In this document: piece after piece, positions 12,106 through 24,519 of the stretch
How the letters are laid out: each line of letters begins with the position of its first letter
How positions within the stretch are numbered: position 1 is the first letter of the stretch
Origin: Corylus avellana
Lineage: Eukaryota; Streptophyta; Magnoliopsida; Fagales; Betulaceae
Reading direction: 5' to 3'
Assembly (NCBI RefSeq): GCF_901000735.1
Contig: NC_081542.1
Location: 13,167,180 to 13,231,179 of the forward strand
DNA length: 64,000 nucleotides
The notes under the pieces: generated by a model
What the model saw: only the letters and a program-made list of their open reading frames with translations
Told to the model about the DNA's origin: nothing
Database searches by the model: none
Position numbers and translations under genes: made by a program

Positions 12106-12329
12106 CCTCCATTAAAAAACCAAACATGTCATCTAAAATCACCGAATAAAATAGTGATGAAATTACTGAATCTTAGCCCAAAACTCCACTAACTTGATAA
12201 ATGAATCTTTCTACCTTAGACAAGCCCAAATGGCCAAATGTAGTAGATGAGGGAACAAGATCTAGTTAATGGTTAGGATCTCTTTAAAGAGATCTTGAGG
12301 CTATAAATAAGACATCTATCTCATTCATA

Positions 12330-12640
12330 AAAATAAAAATAAAATATTATATATATTTTTTAAAAAATTATAAAACAAAATTATAAAAAATTAAGGAGTG
12401 ACTGACCACCCCATTGGGGGTGGCCAGACCACCTCAGTTGGGGCTGGGGGTGGCTTCGGCCACCCCATGGCCCTTGGGGGTGGTCCGGCCACCCCTGGCT
12501 GGCCATTGAGGTGGCTCTCAAGCCAGCCCCAGCTAAAATGGAGTGGTCTAGCCACCCTTTATAGGCAAGATGGGGTGGTCAGCCACTCCTTATTTATTTA
12601 TTTATTTATTTATTATTATTATTATTATTATTTTAATCTG
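12330..12640. mobile_element. GC-cored foldback element, family member 2
   Basis: The ends of the GC-rich core are inverted repeats: aaggagtgactgaccacccc at 12392 pairs with ggggtggtcagccactcctt ending at 12591 with one mismatch. Inside are further GGGGTGGCC palindromes. Outside, A/T-rich arms (left poly-A/T, right ttta and tta microsatellite at about 12591-12632) extend the complementarity. The structure is a nonautonomous foldback element without coding capacity. Confidence 0.65.
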
Positions 12641-13386
12641 ATTTTTTTTTTTGTAGTGGGACATGTGTCCTATTTGTGACTTTAGGATTTCTAAGAAGAA
12701 ATCACAGTCATGAATTAGATATTCTCTTGTCCATTATGGACTAGAGAGCATCCTATTCCGAAGATGAGTGAAATGGCTTTTTACTGTTTTACACATGGCC
12801 TTCATTAATTAAGGTGAAGCAGTAGCTGTAGTCTCCCAAACTCAAGCCATTTTGCCTTAGACATTTTCTTCAACCTTTGGACACCATACTTAAAGCACTT
12901 ATTTTTTCCTTAAACCACCACCCAATTCAGAACACCATGAAATGCAAATAGAGAAGGAAATAAATTTTTTTTAAAAAAAATCCAAATACCCAACGAGCAT
13001 TCAAGTTCGTAAGATCTAGTGGTGTTGGGCGGGGGAAAGGAGACGATGATCCCTTCCCTCCGGCAGTGGTTGAAATTAGCAGTCGAAGTAAATAATTCTA
13101 AAAGTCACTCTTGTGTAACTTAAAAAATGAGGTGATTTTTAAAATCACAATTTAATCAAAATCCAATAACGATCGATTACAAGCCCAATAATAATTTTAA
13201 GACCCATATTATTATTAGAGTGAACACAAGAGGTGTAGCATTACACCATTCGGAGGTGTTGGTTGAAGGTGGCCATTGTGCCTCTTGAAGGAGGATTCTG
13301 GTATAGTCAAACGAGAAGAAAAATGGTTTGATGGGCCGCTTCGATTCTGTGTGGACGCACATTTTCATTAGAGAGGTGCTGTTGTT

Positions 13387-14151
13387 CGGTCGTGGCAGAA
13401 ATCAGGGGGTTTTTGCCACCAATAAGAAGTTGCCACCTAATCCAATCTTATCAAATTTAAGTTTACAAAATAAACACAATAACACCTGATTATTGACTTA
13501 AAATATTAATAAATTGTTTAAAATAAAAAAATGGAAGGCCCAAGGGAGGAGGAGCAGCCACCCTATTGCTACTGGGGTCGGCCACCCCCGTAGCCATGAG
13601 GTAGCTTGCCGGCCACCCCAATAGCCATAGGGTCCCTCGCCAACCACCCCATTTCCTATATCTCTCAGGCGCCAGCACCCGCACCATATTTCTCTCCTTA
13701 CTCACTATTTTTCTTCCTCCCCCTTAAATTCACTCCCAAATCTCTCTCTTTACTTCTCCCTTTCTCTGAAACCTTCTCTGCCTCCCACGCTCTCTCTTTT
13801 CTCTCTTTATCTTTTACTCCCTCTCTGTTTCTCCATTTTTCTTAATCTTCTCTACCTCAACATCCCGAAATTTCATGCCATGGCCACCAGTAAAAACGTG
13901 GCCACCGGAAGTCCCATCGCCACCGCCGTCCTGGGACCCGTGGAGGATCAAGTGGTTGGACCCAATTTGAGTTGGAACAGGGAGTGGGATGAGTAGGAGG
14001 ACGAATCGCTGATGGATCCAGGAGATCGGCGGCTGAGGGCTGTGAGGAGGATAAAAATCAAGTGTTTTGTTCTCATTGTATTTTCTTGCTCCAAGTTGAT
14101 TTGGCATTCATTTATTGGTGGGCAAAAAACCCCCCTTGTTTGCCACGACCG
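13387..14151. mobile_element. TIR element carrying a CT-rich leader and short ORF
   Basis: Imperfect terminal inverted repeats of about 40 bases bound the element. The left starts cggtcgtggcag and contains gggggtttttgccaccaata; the right complement starts ccggtcgtggcaaa and contains ggttttttgcccaccaataa. Between them lie a GC-rich palindromic block (13545-13655), a long CT-rich stretch resembling a 5' UTR (13680-13855), and a short ORF beginning MATSKNVATGSPIATAVLG (13878-13994). A Pack-type element that has captured a gene's leader is one reading. The flanks do not give a clean target duplication. Confidence 0.5.
13545..13655. repeat. GC-rich palindromic block, family member 3
   Basis: Repeated CCACCCC/GGGGTGG motifs (ggtcggccacccccgtagcc, gccggccaccccaatagcc) match the cores at 12040 and 12392, here inside the TIR element. 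Confidence 0.5.
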
Positions 14152-15186
14152 GACTGAAGTTATTCCCTTTTCGATAGTATGTGAACAACTGATGTGGCAG
14201 CCTCAGTTGGAGGTTATAAAACCCTTGTTTTACAGCACATTCAGATAGAAGAGGTTCTCTAATATTTATCATAAATAAAGGAGAATAACTTACATAGGTA
14301 AACGAAGTGAAAAAACTAAAATATTTTATAGGTAGTAAAATACTAACGTGACAAAAATTTCACAAAAAGTTTTTTTTTTTTCTTTATTTTAATAAAAAGA
14401 ATACTGGTTTTTCAATTTTTTCCTTTTTTTTTTTTAATTGCTGTTTGATTTTTTTTTTTAGTTTTTGTTATAATTTTAAGAAAATTTAAAATTTTATAAA
14501 GAGTATTTTTGTTATTGGGAGACATTGACTTTTTTTTTTTTTTTTGATAATTTAAGAAGAACATTGATACAATTAATAATTTAGAGAAGATATTAACAAT
14601 ATATATTACTTTTATAATAAATAAAAGGGTCATCGAAAGTGGCCGGATCGGCTACTTTTTGAGTGGGAATTAGAAGAACCTGAATTCATAATGTCATTGG
14701 TGGGCCCGGTTAGAGCAGCCCATTTCTTCTGAGGCCTGCCTGCCTTAATGGAATGGTATATGAAGAAAGTGGTGGCCGAAGTTGAGCGTTGACTTTTATA
14801 CGGGTCAGCTTAGACCTGACCGGCCCATTTCAAGTTGACCGCAGCCTACGAGTTCTTCTAGTTCTAGATTCATCTAGATTGGTCACAGGCCGGGCTATCT
14901 ATCAGGTTACCGTTGAGAAAGCAAATCTCTTTGTTAAAACAAAATTACATCGAGTGTTCTCTATAAATATCTTCTCCCTACAATCATGCATTTCAAGAAT
15001 CTTACAAACAACTACTTCTAATTTATATTTCAAATGGAATGCACATCAAAAAAATCATCATATTTTCTTTGTAAGTTCTTCTCTTTATTTTGTTCGAGTG
15101 GGGGTGTAAGATGAGCCCAGCGACTTGTAAATTCGGTTCTGCTCAGTTTGATTAAACTCAATTCAATCTCGGTTCGAATAATAAAC

Positions 15187-15647
15187 TTAACTTAACCTTC
15201 CTAAATTTTCATCACGTTTGCAATTAACCCTTAAAGTTAAAAATAAATAAATACTCAATTTTGTATATTGAACTTTTAATTTTTTCCAATATTACCCATA
15301 TGTTAGGTGTATCTGTTAAATATTGTCAAAATTTTCAAAATACCCATTTTTTATTTAAAAAATAAAATAAAAAATTGCAAAGATTCATGCATAGGTATTT
15401 TTGTAAATTCTGTTAAATCCTAACCAACGCCCGAATCTTAGCAATTTTTGTTTCTCTTTTTTTTTTCTTCTTTTTTCTTTTTTTTTCAAAATATGGGTAT
15501 TTTGGTAATTTTGACACCTCTCCATTAGAATTTAACAGAAAACCCTAATGGAGGGGTGACATTGAAAAAAATTAAAAGTTCGGTATACTAAATTGAGAGT
15601 TTTTGAACTTAAAGAAAGTAATTGCAAAAGTGAAGAACTTAACCTAA
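15187..15647. mobile_element. foldback MITE
   Basis: The left arm (aacttaaccttcctaaatttt, then tgcaattaacccttaaagtt) is complementary, with mismatches, to the right arm (aattgcaaaagtgaagaact near the end) over more than 100 bases. The two arms read cgaacttttaattttttt-type sequence internally. There is no coding content. Confidence 0.6.
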
Positions 15648-15693
15648 TTTTTTTTTTTTTGAGTTGTTACTATAGGTCTTGTGTTTATGTTTG

Positions 15694-15893
15694 TACCAAT
15701 GGGTAATAATAAAGGGCACGCTGGCGTGCATGAACAGTTCATGCACGCCCAACCAATTTTTTTTTTTAATATTTTAATTATAAAATAAAAATTAAAAAAT
15801 TAAAAAAATAATAATAATAATAAAAAAAAGGCTAGGCATGTATGAACTGTTGATGCATGCCAGCGTGCCCTGAATCATTACTCTTATACCAAT
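15694..15893. mobile_element. MITE with ~45-bp TIRs and 7-bp TSD
   Basis: The element is 15701-15886. Its arms are near-perfect inverted repeats around gggcacgctggc and atgaacagttcat, flanked by the direct repeat taccaat at 15694-15700 and 15887-15893. The centre is a simple A/T-rich stretch. The superfamily cannot be settled from a 7-bp duplication; hAT or Mutator derivation is possible. Confidence 0.8.
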
Positions 15894-16399
15894 ACCTCCA
15901 TTAGCCTTGGTTTGAAGTTGGCACGTGCTAATAATATAAGAGATAAAAGACTAAGCTCAAAATATATATAGTTGAAAACATCAAAGTACGGTTTTGGGAG
16001 CAATTATTTATATGTAAAGAAGAAGATACAAAATTGTCCACATATATAATGACAAGACATTCTCAATACACAATGATATAAAGTCCACATTGATCAAGAC
16101 GTTTCTTATTCTATTCCTGTATTTTCTACCACTTTGCCTGTAGAAAGGAAAAAAAAATTACATTTTACAAGTTTATATCCTCAATTAAAAATTCCATCTC
16201 CATATTTTTCGTGAATAATAAAATTTTTCAAAATAATATTTCTGGACATAAAACTTCATTTTTTTTTGATAAAACCCTTTGGGGTTTATCTAGAGCAAAG
16301 GACAAGTTTATGAATAATATCATATTTTTGTATCAAATTATATTCGATGCCCAAACACATGGCTTAATTACAATTTTAACTTTAAATACAGATAGATCA

Positions 16400-16611
16400 G
16401 TGGAATCTCTAAAAGAGAAACAATTACCATTGAGTTAGTATCGATAATTAAATACAGATAAATAAGTGGAATTTTCAAAAGAAAAAAGGTTATCATCAAG
16501 TTACTATCAAAAGAGTAAGCCATCATGGATGGATGTAGGGTTAGTGAGTGGAATCTCTAAAAAAGAAAAGGGTTATCATTGAGTTAATGTCAATAGAGTA
16601 GGTCATCATGA
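16400..16611 (+). repeat. three degenerate tandem units
   Basis: Units begin at 16400, 16466 and 16548, each with gtggaat followed by an A-rich stretch, a gttatcat-like core and gagttantat. Units 2 and 3 share agtaagccatcatgg / agtaggtcatcatga. Nearly repetitive noncoding DNA. Confidence 0.6.
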
Positions 16612-17836
16612 ACGTCAGCTATGGAGTGTACTGGTATGTTACGAACCTAGGTGGCATTATCTTTTTGCAAGCTGGTCTTTAAGAGTAAATTTTACCTAAA
16701 ATTTACAAAAGGATGATACCCAAAAACTTACAAACACATAATTAAAATGGTACTTAAGTCATGTGTAACACCTAAAATCGTAACATGCTAAGGCATATGC
16801 TTTAATCCCATTTTTTTTGTACTATTTTTTTTTTAAAAAAAAAATCAATATTTGTTTTGCTAATAACTAATTTTCTACAACAAACAGACAAAAGAAATCG
16901 TTCACGATCATGTCTCACCTGGCCCTAGGCTTTGCTTAGGGTTCTAGCTAATTATTAATTATTAATTATTTTTATTTTTATTTTATAAGCGAATTTTAAA
17001 CTAATAGATACAACCCAGCTGCATGCGGCCGTTGGCTGGCGTGATATCTGATGTGTTCTTCAGTCTCTAACATTTGGTAGAAATATTTAAATTCAAGTAA
17101 TTAAAATATTAAAATCGCAGCTCCTAATAAATAATTTTAAATGGAGACTTGGGATTCCTGGGGAGCATGCTGGAGGATCCTATTCCTTACCATAATATGG
17201 CCTTGAAAAAAAAAATATATAATTCATTTTCTCTTGTTTGTCACTCACGGTCTGTCACGTCAATTTAAAAATTTTTCTGAGTTCATTTGTTTGGCTCTCA
17301 AACACTCCCCAAAATTTAAATACCAAATTTTTTTTTATCAGTTTAACTAAATATGTATTTGCTTCTTTCCCAGCTAGCTAGATAGTGATTATTGCCCACC
17401 ATTTGTTATTAATTTTTGCACCAAACCTGGATTTGACTTTGAACTATTAAGTAATTTATTTTTCTTAGCCCACAATGTAATGAATGAAAAAATTTCTTCA
17501 TTATAATACGTGGGATGCATGCTCTAGGTATCAAATTAAAAATAAGTTTTAAATTTTAATTAAAATCATATAATTTTGTTAGAAATTAAAATTTAAAATT
17601 AAGGGGGGTATCAAGGAGGTATTTATCTTTCACATCCTTATATTATAAATATATTGTACAAACGAATATATTCTATGCACGTTTTTACTTGTCATATTAC
17701 ATGGTGATCATTCCTTTATATTTTTTTAATAGGAATAGGGGATTTTTAATTAGGAAAATAATTAAAAATAAATAAATTGTCATCGGGTGACAGACTTCTC
17801 TGCAACCAAATTGACCTTTTAAGAAATGCTATTGAA
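16612..17836. other. AT-rich noncoding interval
   Basis: I see no ORF with coding character and no structured repeat beyond poly-A/T tracts and short attaattatt runs. Confidence 0.4.
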
Positions 17837-18045
17837 ATTACATACAGTTTAATGCTTGTAGGTTATTGCATGCATAGAGCATGCCTATAACGTTAATTAA
17901 TTGTCCATTTTAATTAGGTTTTAATTACATACAGTTTAATGCTTGTAGGTTGTCCTTCGGGACATCCGATAATGCTTGTAGGTTATTGCATGCACAGAGC
18001 ATGCCTATAACGTTAATTAATTGTCCATTTTAATTAGGTTTTAAC
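17837..18045 (+). repeat. 120-bp duplication with a hairpin at the junction
   Basis: The block aatgcttgtaggttattgca and the next 60-plus bases occur at 17851 and again at 17971 with one or two differences. A third partial copy of the start lies at about 17925-17952. At the junction sits the small palindrome gtccttcgggac. Confidence 0.85.
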
Positions 18046-18208
18046 TGAAACATTAATATTTGTTCCAGTCACACATATTTTTTTTATAAACCAACTTCTA
18101 AAAGTGATCGACATTTATCTCTTACATATGAGAAGTACGTGTTTTTTTTCAATATATGCTATTTTTAATAGCTTAAAGGACATGTGTTAGTTTTCTTTAC
18201 TAGCCTTA

Positions 18209-18588
18209 GAGCATTCTAACTAGACTCATCAAAATAATCAAAAGTATATTTTTCTTTATTTTAACTATCCATTTTTTTAAAACACTTCCAGCAGTCTTAC
18301 TATTAACTATCAATTTTTACTATTCTATTTAAATATTATTTTTCAAATACTTTATTATTTTTATTTTTAAACTTTTTCAAAGAATAAGGATGGAAAGAGA
18401 AAATTTATATTATTTATTATTCATTTAGTGAGTGCATCGTACTCACTAAAGATGGTGAGTATTATTCACTCACTATTTATTTTTGGTTAAAATGATGAGA
18501 CTTAAAATGGAAGATTTTAGCCACTTTCACCAACTTGCTTAACCAAAATAACCAACAAATGGTTTTGGTGAGGCTGCAAAGAATGCTC
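18209..18588. mobile_element. MITE with gagcattct ends
   Basis: The left end gagcattct...catcaaaata and right end ttttggtgaggctgcaaaga followed by atgctc form terminal inverted repeats. The interior includes atagtactcac/gtgagtacta-like inversions around 18430-18470. Confidence 0.6.
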
Positions 18589-19368
18589 ATTCTTAGCAGC
18601 CTCACCAAATTTTACTCACCAAAATAGCCAAAAATACATTTTTTTTTCTCTATTCTAACTACCAACTTTTTTAAAACACCCACAACAGCATCACTATTTT
18701 AGCTATCAACTTTCACCATTCCATTTAAATATTCTTTTTCAAAGACTTCTTTATTCTTTTTTAATTTTTTTCAAAGAATAAGGAAAGGGAGGAAATTTAT
18801 ATTATTTTTTAGGGAAAACTTCATTAAAGACCCCCAAACTTTCACCTGTTTTGAAATACCTCCCCTAAACTTCAAAATCTTTCAATTTAGTCCCCTGAAC
18901 TTTCAATTGCTCTCAATTTGGATCCTTCCGTCAATTTTAGCTGTTAAAAATACAAAAAAAAAGACCAAAATATCCCTGTTTTTTTTTTTTTTTTTAAATA
19001 AAAAAACGTTTTGAAAGTTGAAATTTTATACAAAAGTCAGGGGTATAAACGTCATGTAACGTTTAAAATCTAACGGAGGGGTCCAAATTGAGAGCAATTA
19101 AAAGTTCAGAGGATTAAATTGAGAGATTTTGAAGTTTAGAGGGGGTTTATCAAATCGGGTGAAAGTTCAGGAGTCTTCAATGAAGTTTCCCCTATTTTTT
19201 ATTCATTTGGCGAGTGAATAGTACTCACTATCTTTAGTGAGTACTGTTCACTCACCATTTATTTTGGGTTAAAATTATGAGGCTGAAAAGTGAAGATTTT
19301 AACCACTTTTACCAAATTGGCTCACCAAAACAACCAAAAAATGGTTGGTGAGGTTGCAAAAAATGCTC
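18585..19368. mobile_element. second MITE of the gagcattct family, split by an insertion
   Basis: It starts immediately at the end of the previous copy and matches its interior, including the gtgagtactgttcactcac region, but is interrupted at 18812-19193 by another element. Its right end is ggttggtgaggttgc followed by aaaaaatgctc. Confidence 0.6.
18804..19201. mobile_element. MITE with 8-bp TSD nested in another MITE
   Basis: The insert 18812-19193 has inverted ends (gggaaaacttcattaaagac; right complement aggggaaacttcattgaaga) and is flanked by atttttta at 18804-18811 and 19194-19201. An 8-base duplication fits a hAT-type transposase. A diverged relative with similar ends lies at 54011-54390. 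Confidence 0.8.
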
Positions 19369-19369
19369 A

Positions 19370-22300
19370 AACAAACTAGTTTATATTCGAGATTCTTGTC
19401 CAAATTTAAGTTGTCCAAACTTCAATGAAAATCAGATAGTCCGACGTCAATTTGTCCCAAATAAGTACATAGGTGTGGGCAACCTATTTGCAGCCCTCTT
19501 CTCTTAGGGAGTAATGTTACATACTATTCTTTTATTTTTTTCAAAGTCGACTTGGTTCTTAAAATCTCCAATTAATTTGGAATGATCATTATTGGTTAAT
19601 TGGTGATTTTAAAAAACCCATCAACTTTGAACAAGTCAAATTGTATGCCATGATTGCCATCTCTACCCACTTCATACCAACTATAATAGCCTAGACCACC
19701 TAAAACATGATGATATTATTTATAAAGTTAAGGAAAAAGAACGCAAAATCAATCAATGTGCCATTTGAGAGTGATTTGGCTACCCCTAAGTCGGTCATAG
19801 AGTATGGCTCAGTCACTCCATAAATTTATAATTTTTATTTTTATTTGTATATTTTAGTTTATTACCATTGACAAATATTACAATGTGATTGGTATTGAAG
19901 TGACACTCTTAACGGTTTTTGTCAAAAGCTTTATACGGAAGTTGATTACAACGTCCCATACGTGTTTTATGGTTTATCACAAGAAAATTCTTACCAAATT
20001 TTATTTCCCAAGAACCTAATTGCAAATGGGGTAAACCACGTATTTACATTTTCCCAATAATCAATTTAGAGATTGTTAAGAATTAGAAAGAAAAATATTT
20101 ATTTAGGGACCTCAATTTTAAAAAAGAATTATTACAAAAAAAACAAATTAAAAAGAAATGTTTTAAGGACCTACCTACCCAATTGTTTATTAGAGCCATC
20201 GAAATTTTTTTTTTTAAACAATTCCCAAGTTGAAAGTTGAAACAGCCATTAAAGATTTCACTGATAAGTATGGCATGGAAAATGATTTTTTTTTTTTTTA
20301 ATAAATAATTTCAAAGCGGTTTCACTCACAAACAAGAAAAGAATTACCCAAAGAGTTTCAATGTCTGAAAAAGTGATCAAAGAGCGAAACTTTTATCATT
20401 TTTAAAGTCAAGTTGCCCATGACATGCCTTTCCATCCACCACATCCTCTGTTAAAATATCTATAACCACCACGACAGCCAGACAGCGACCAATACAAGAA
20501 GTTTTGGCATCATCTGCCACACCAAAAAAAAATAGGTTCAAAATATTTTTCTGATCTAAGTGACTGGCCGCTCACATTTTACTAACTGACATAATAATTA
20601 CAACATAAATTGGCATGTCAGTCATAAACTGCTACATTGAGGTCACGTTTTGGTAATTAGTGTAGTAATTAGAAACTATCATATAAACTATCACGTTCGT
20701 TTTATGAATAATTTTATAGTAAAAGTAGTAACCAAACTGTAATTAATCGTATTAGAGCATTTTCTTTAAGTTTAGGAAATTTGTCCAAAAAATCACAAAA
20801 AACATCTCACAAGAGACTCTCTAAATGAACCAGTAATCCTTATGATTATTAAAATATAAAAAAAATAATTCTTTCTCTTTTCTTCTCTTTCCTCTCTTCT
20901 TATATCTCACAATTCTTTCTCATCTCTCCTCTCATATATATATATAATATAATTAAAAAAATAAATATTTTAATGATATAAGAAATGATTAAGAGAAGTT
21001 ATTGGTATGTATTTTAATATAGGGAAGCAAAAAATAGTTTGAATCTTTAAATATAAGAAAAATAACAAAAAAACTGCTGAGAATACTCTTACCATGCAAA
21101 GAAGGCAATCCAACTACGTCTCGATATTGAATGAAGTCACACGTAGGTTATATATACCAGGGATGAAAAAAAAAAAATTATGAGCATCGCTTAAATTAGC
21201 TTTAGGTTTTAATATATATATATATATATATATATAGATAGATAGATAGAACCGAATTACAGTTATACTGATCTTTCAAGAACCTATCAGAAAGTCTGTA
21301 CCCCATCATGCAAATCATGAAAGGATCGCATTACTTCTTTCCTTTTCCTACTTTTATATATTGGACGGTCGTGATGAACCCATGTGGCATGTTCATGCAT
21401 TTTTTTATATATATATATTTTTTTTATGATTTACCATAAAGGGCCAAAATTCACTTCTGCTCACTTTGGATGGTCCAATATGGCAGAGACGCGCGCAAGT
21501 AATCCCAGATGATTCTCCACCGTCCAAATTTTACAAAAAAAGGTTGGCATAAACATACTAAAAGTAAGAGAGAGAAATAGGGAGATTAAATTGGTGAATA
21601 TATACTTTTATGAGGATCCTAGGTTTGTAAATATCAAAAAGGATTCTAATTTTTCCTTCTTTAGGGTGATTTTTATCATTATATTCTGTAAAAAGATTAA
21701 AAAAAAAAAAAAGGTTAGAAGAAAGAAGTTACTACATTATCATCTCGCTCTTATTTATTTTACTGGGCTGGTGTAACTGTGTCTCATCAGTTAAATAAAA
21801 AAAAATTCAAATACTAATAGACATTATCACATTAGTCTAACAAAATAAGAGCGAAATGTGAGTGTAATATATAACATTACATGTGATTTTTACATGCATA
21901 AAATTATATAGTCTAAAGACATACGTCAATTTAGCCGACAGATTGATGAAAAATTTTAGAGATTATAAATGGAAGACAATATCTAAAATTGTAAATAATC
22001 TGTGTCAGCATGAAGATTTTCGTCATGAGTGGCATCATGGATCTTTTTAGAGGCATATGCTTTAATATTGATAAAGATTGATGTTTATGCTTCAGGGGGT
22101 TGAATTGACAACTATTTGAAAAAGAAAAATTTAATTTAAATGCTATTTGACTTTCAGCATTTACGTGTCTCCATCTGGTTGGGTCACTTTTGAGGGCTAC
22201 TTTTAACATGGGCCTCTCATGTGCACCCAGCACTTTTGCCCGAAAAGGGAAACGGAATCGGGGTCTTTACATTGTGGGTCCCACTGTTACAAAGAGAGCT

Positions 22301-22600
22301 TGGCTTGCTTACTTGCTTGCTTGCAAACTGAGCCACATAGGCCTTGGGGAGTTGGGGTTTTCTTTATTTATGATATGATATTCTGCTTGTCACCGTAGAA
22401 TCTAACAAAGCTTCATGTTATTTTAATGAAGTTTTCTGTCACTTAAAAAAGATGGCTGTCATCTTTTTTTGCAACAAAAATTCTCCTTCGTTTTGCAAAA
22501 TATTTGGAAGGTAAAAGAGGTTTACAGGAGTTCCCAATTTGCTTTTGGAATTTTATAAAAGAAAAGAGGATTGAGGTTCCTTGGGTTTTTAAAAATAAGA
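19370..22600. other. gene-free AT-rich interval
   Basis: There is no supportable gene. It contains poly-T tracts and a TA microsatellite running into GATA repeats (about 21212-21250). ORFs here are short and of biased composition. Confidence 0.4.
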
Positions 22601-22608
22601 GATATGAT

Positions 22609-22740
22609 CTCTAATAGGTAGTTCAATCGGCTGGAAATCACCCCCTATAAAACGGAGGTTACTAGTTCGAATTTCCTTCTCTCCTCTTGTATGGACATAT
22701 AAAAAAGAAAAAAAAATAAAAAAAATAAAAAGAAAAAAGA
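22609..22740 (+). mobile_element. tRNA-derived SINE
   Basis: The sequence has an A-box-like tagttcaatcgg (22619-22630) and a B-box-like gttcgaatt (22665-22673) at tRNA-like spacing. A short body and a long A-rich tail (about 22700-22740) follow. The flanks agagatatgatct and agagatttgattct may be a decayed target duplication. The B box lacks its last consensus C, so a current Pol III promoter is unlikely to be strong. Confidence 0.6.
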
Positions 22741-23990
22741 GAGATTTGATTCTTTCATTTTATCTAACTGTCTAAATAAATGCAGAATTTTATGTATTAT
22801 CGAGGTAATTAATTTTAGTTTTTAACATGTCGAGTCTACTTGCCTCGATAACACAAATTTTTACATTTATTTAGACTCTTAGATGAGAATATCATATTTT
22901 AAAAAATATGAGGGTATCCAAATCCCGCAATAATTCGTTCTTAATTACTAACTATTCAACCAGTGGCGGAATTAGGATTTTGGATTAGAGAGGTCAAGAT
23001 TAAAAAATAAAATTGAACAAAAATTTATTAAAAATATTTAAAAAAATAGTTAACAAAATAAATAAATAAAAATTCATTACTGTTTAAAACATATAAATAT
23101 AAATTATAATTTATTTTTGCTTTTTATATTCATAAACAATTAATCTATATTGACGAATTTAAATATAAACGTGTACATAGACATTTTGTTATTTAATAAT
23201 AAATTAGTGTAAAAATTCGATTACATACCTCTCCGAAAAAATAATTAAACACTTTATTTGAATTGTTTAATGGCTTGAAGAAGAGAAAAAATTTAAAAAT
23301 TTAAAANNNNNNNNNNNNNNNNNNNNNNNNNNNNNNNNNNNNNNNNNNNNNNNNNNNNNNNNNNNNNNNNNNNNNNNNNNNNNNNNNNNNNNNNNNNNNN
23401 NNNNNNAAAAAATTTAATTAGGTGCCACGTCATCAGTGATGACGTGACTACATATGCCAAAAGTCAGCTTCTAATTGGTCCACGTGGAGTTTCGTTAGGT
23501 CAACTAACGGTCAATGGACGAAATAATGAATTTGGTCTTTTATCAAAATCAGAAGGACTTCCTGTGATAAAAAGTAACTCTAAGGGAAAAAAAAATTAAA
23601 TGAAACCCCAGGGGGTATTTAGTATTAACCCTTTATTTTATATATATATATATATATATATATGTAATATTTGTCAATTGTTAACATGCTAAACTCAACT
23701 CAACTATCAAGGTATAATTTCCTTTTCCCCTTTCCCATATGAAAAAAATATATAAAAAATAATAATAATAAATAAATAAATAATTGGGGATTGAGAGGGG
23801 GCATATGCCCCCACTCAAAGCCCCTTGGCTTCTCCCCTGATTCAGACAATAAATGAAAGAGAGTCTTTCTAAAGTCTGTTTTGTTCAAATAGAAACTTGA
23901 CTTTATAAAAGTTCTCTTATATTTACTATCTGAATTACTTGCGATTCCAATAATTATAGGAATTTCGAATCAAAATGAGGACGAATAATT
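22741..23990. other. gene-free AT-rich interval
   Basis: Poly-A/T and a TA microsatellite (about 23637-23663) flank a scaffold gap. Nothing coding is seen. Confidence 0.4.
23307..23406. other. 100-N scaffold gap
   Basis: Exactly 100 N, a conventional gap of unknown true size. Unlike the gaps at 29851 and 60178, the flanks do not repeat each other. Confidence 0.95.
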
Positions 23991-23997
23991 TAAGACT

Positions 23998-24515
23998 AGT
24001 ACATGCGGATGCAGTTATTTGCAATATCTACAGTCGCATCCGCAAAATGCGGAATATCCCTTTTAGATATCCGCATTATCATTATATTTTTATTAATTGC
24101 ATCCGCGTGATTATTACGGTTATATTTTTATTGTTTTAGGCTTGCTTTAATTTGTCAAAGTTCTAATATATTGAAAAATATACTGATTTCACATTATTTT
24201 TGAAAACAATGTAAACATAACCTATACCTAATTTAAAACGTCATTTTTGGTAGTAAACACTAAAACAACGTCATGTTAGTGAATTTATTAAATGTAATAC
24301 ATTATATATAAAGGGTATGAAGATGTGGAATTAGGATCCTCTCTAGTTTATATGAACTGGATATTATCCAATTCAAATGAAATTGAGAGGATCTTGTTCC
24401 GCATATGAGGCTATTAACCACATTTGCATAGCCTAAAATCACCATTCGCATATGCATTTACACGTACGGATAACGAATACAAACATTAACCGCCTGCATA
24501 TACACCCTTACTCAA
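23998..24515. mobile_element. nonautonomous element with GCGGATGCGG-type inverted motifs
   Basis: Left end agtacatgcggatgcagtt; the complement of the right end reads ggtgtatatgcaggcggtta. Internal subterminal copies such as gcatccgcaaaatgcgg and tatccgcatt occur in both orientations, the layout of hAT-type elements with transposase-binding repeats. No coding remains and no clean target duplication was found. Confidence 0.55.
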
Positions 24516-24519
24516 ATCT

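Noticed and set aside
12398..12679. 93-codon Gly/Pro-rich frame
   Set aside because: Translation of a GC-rich foldback element and an adjoining microsatellite.
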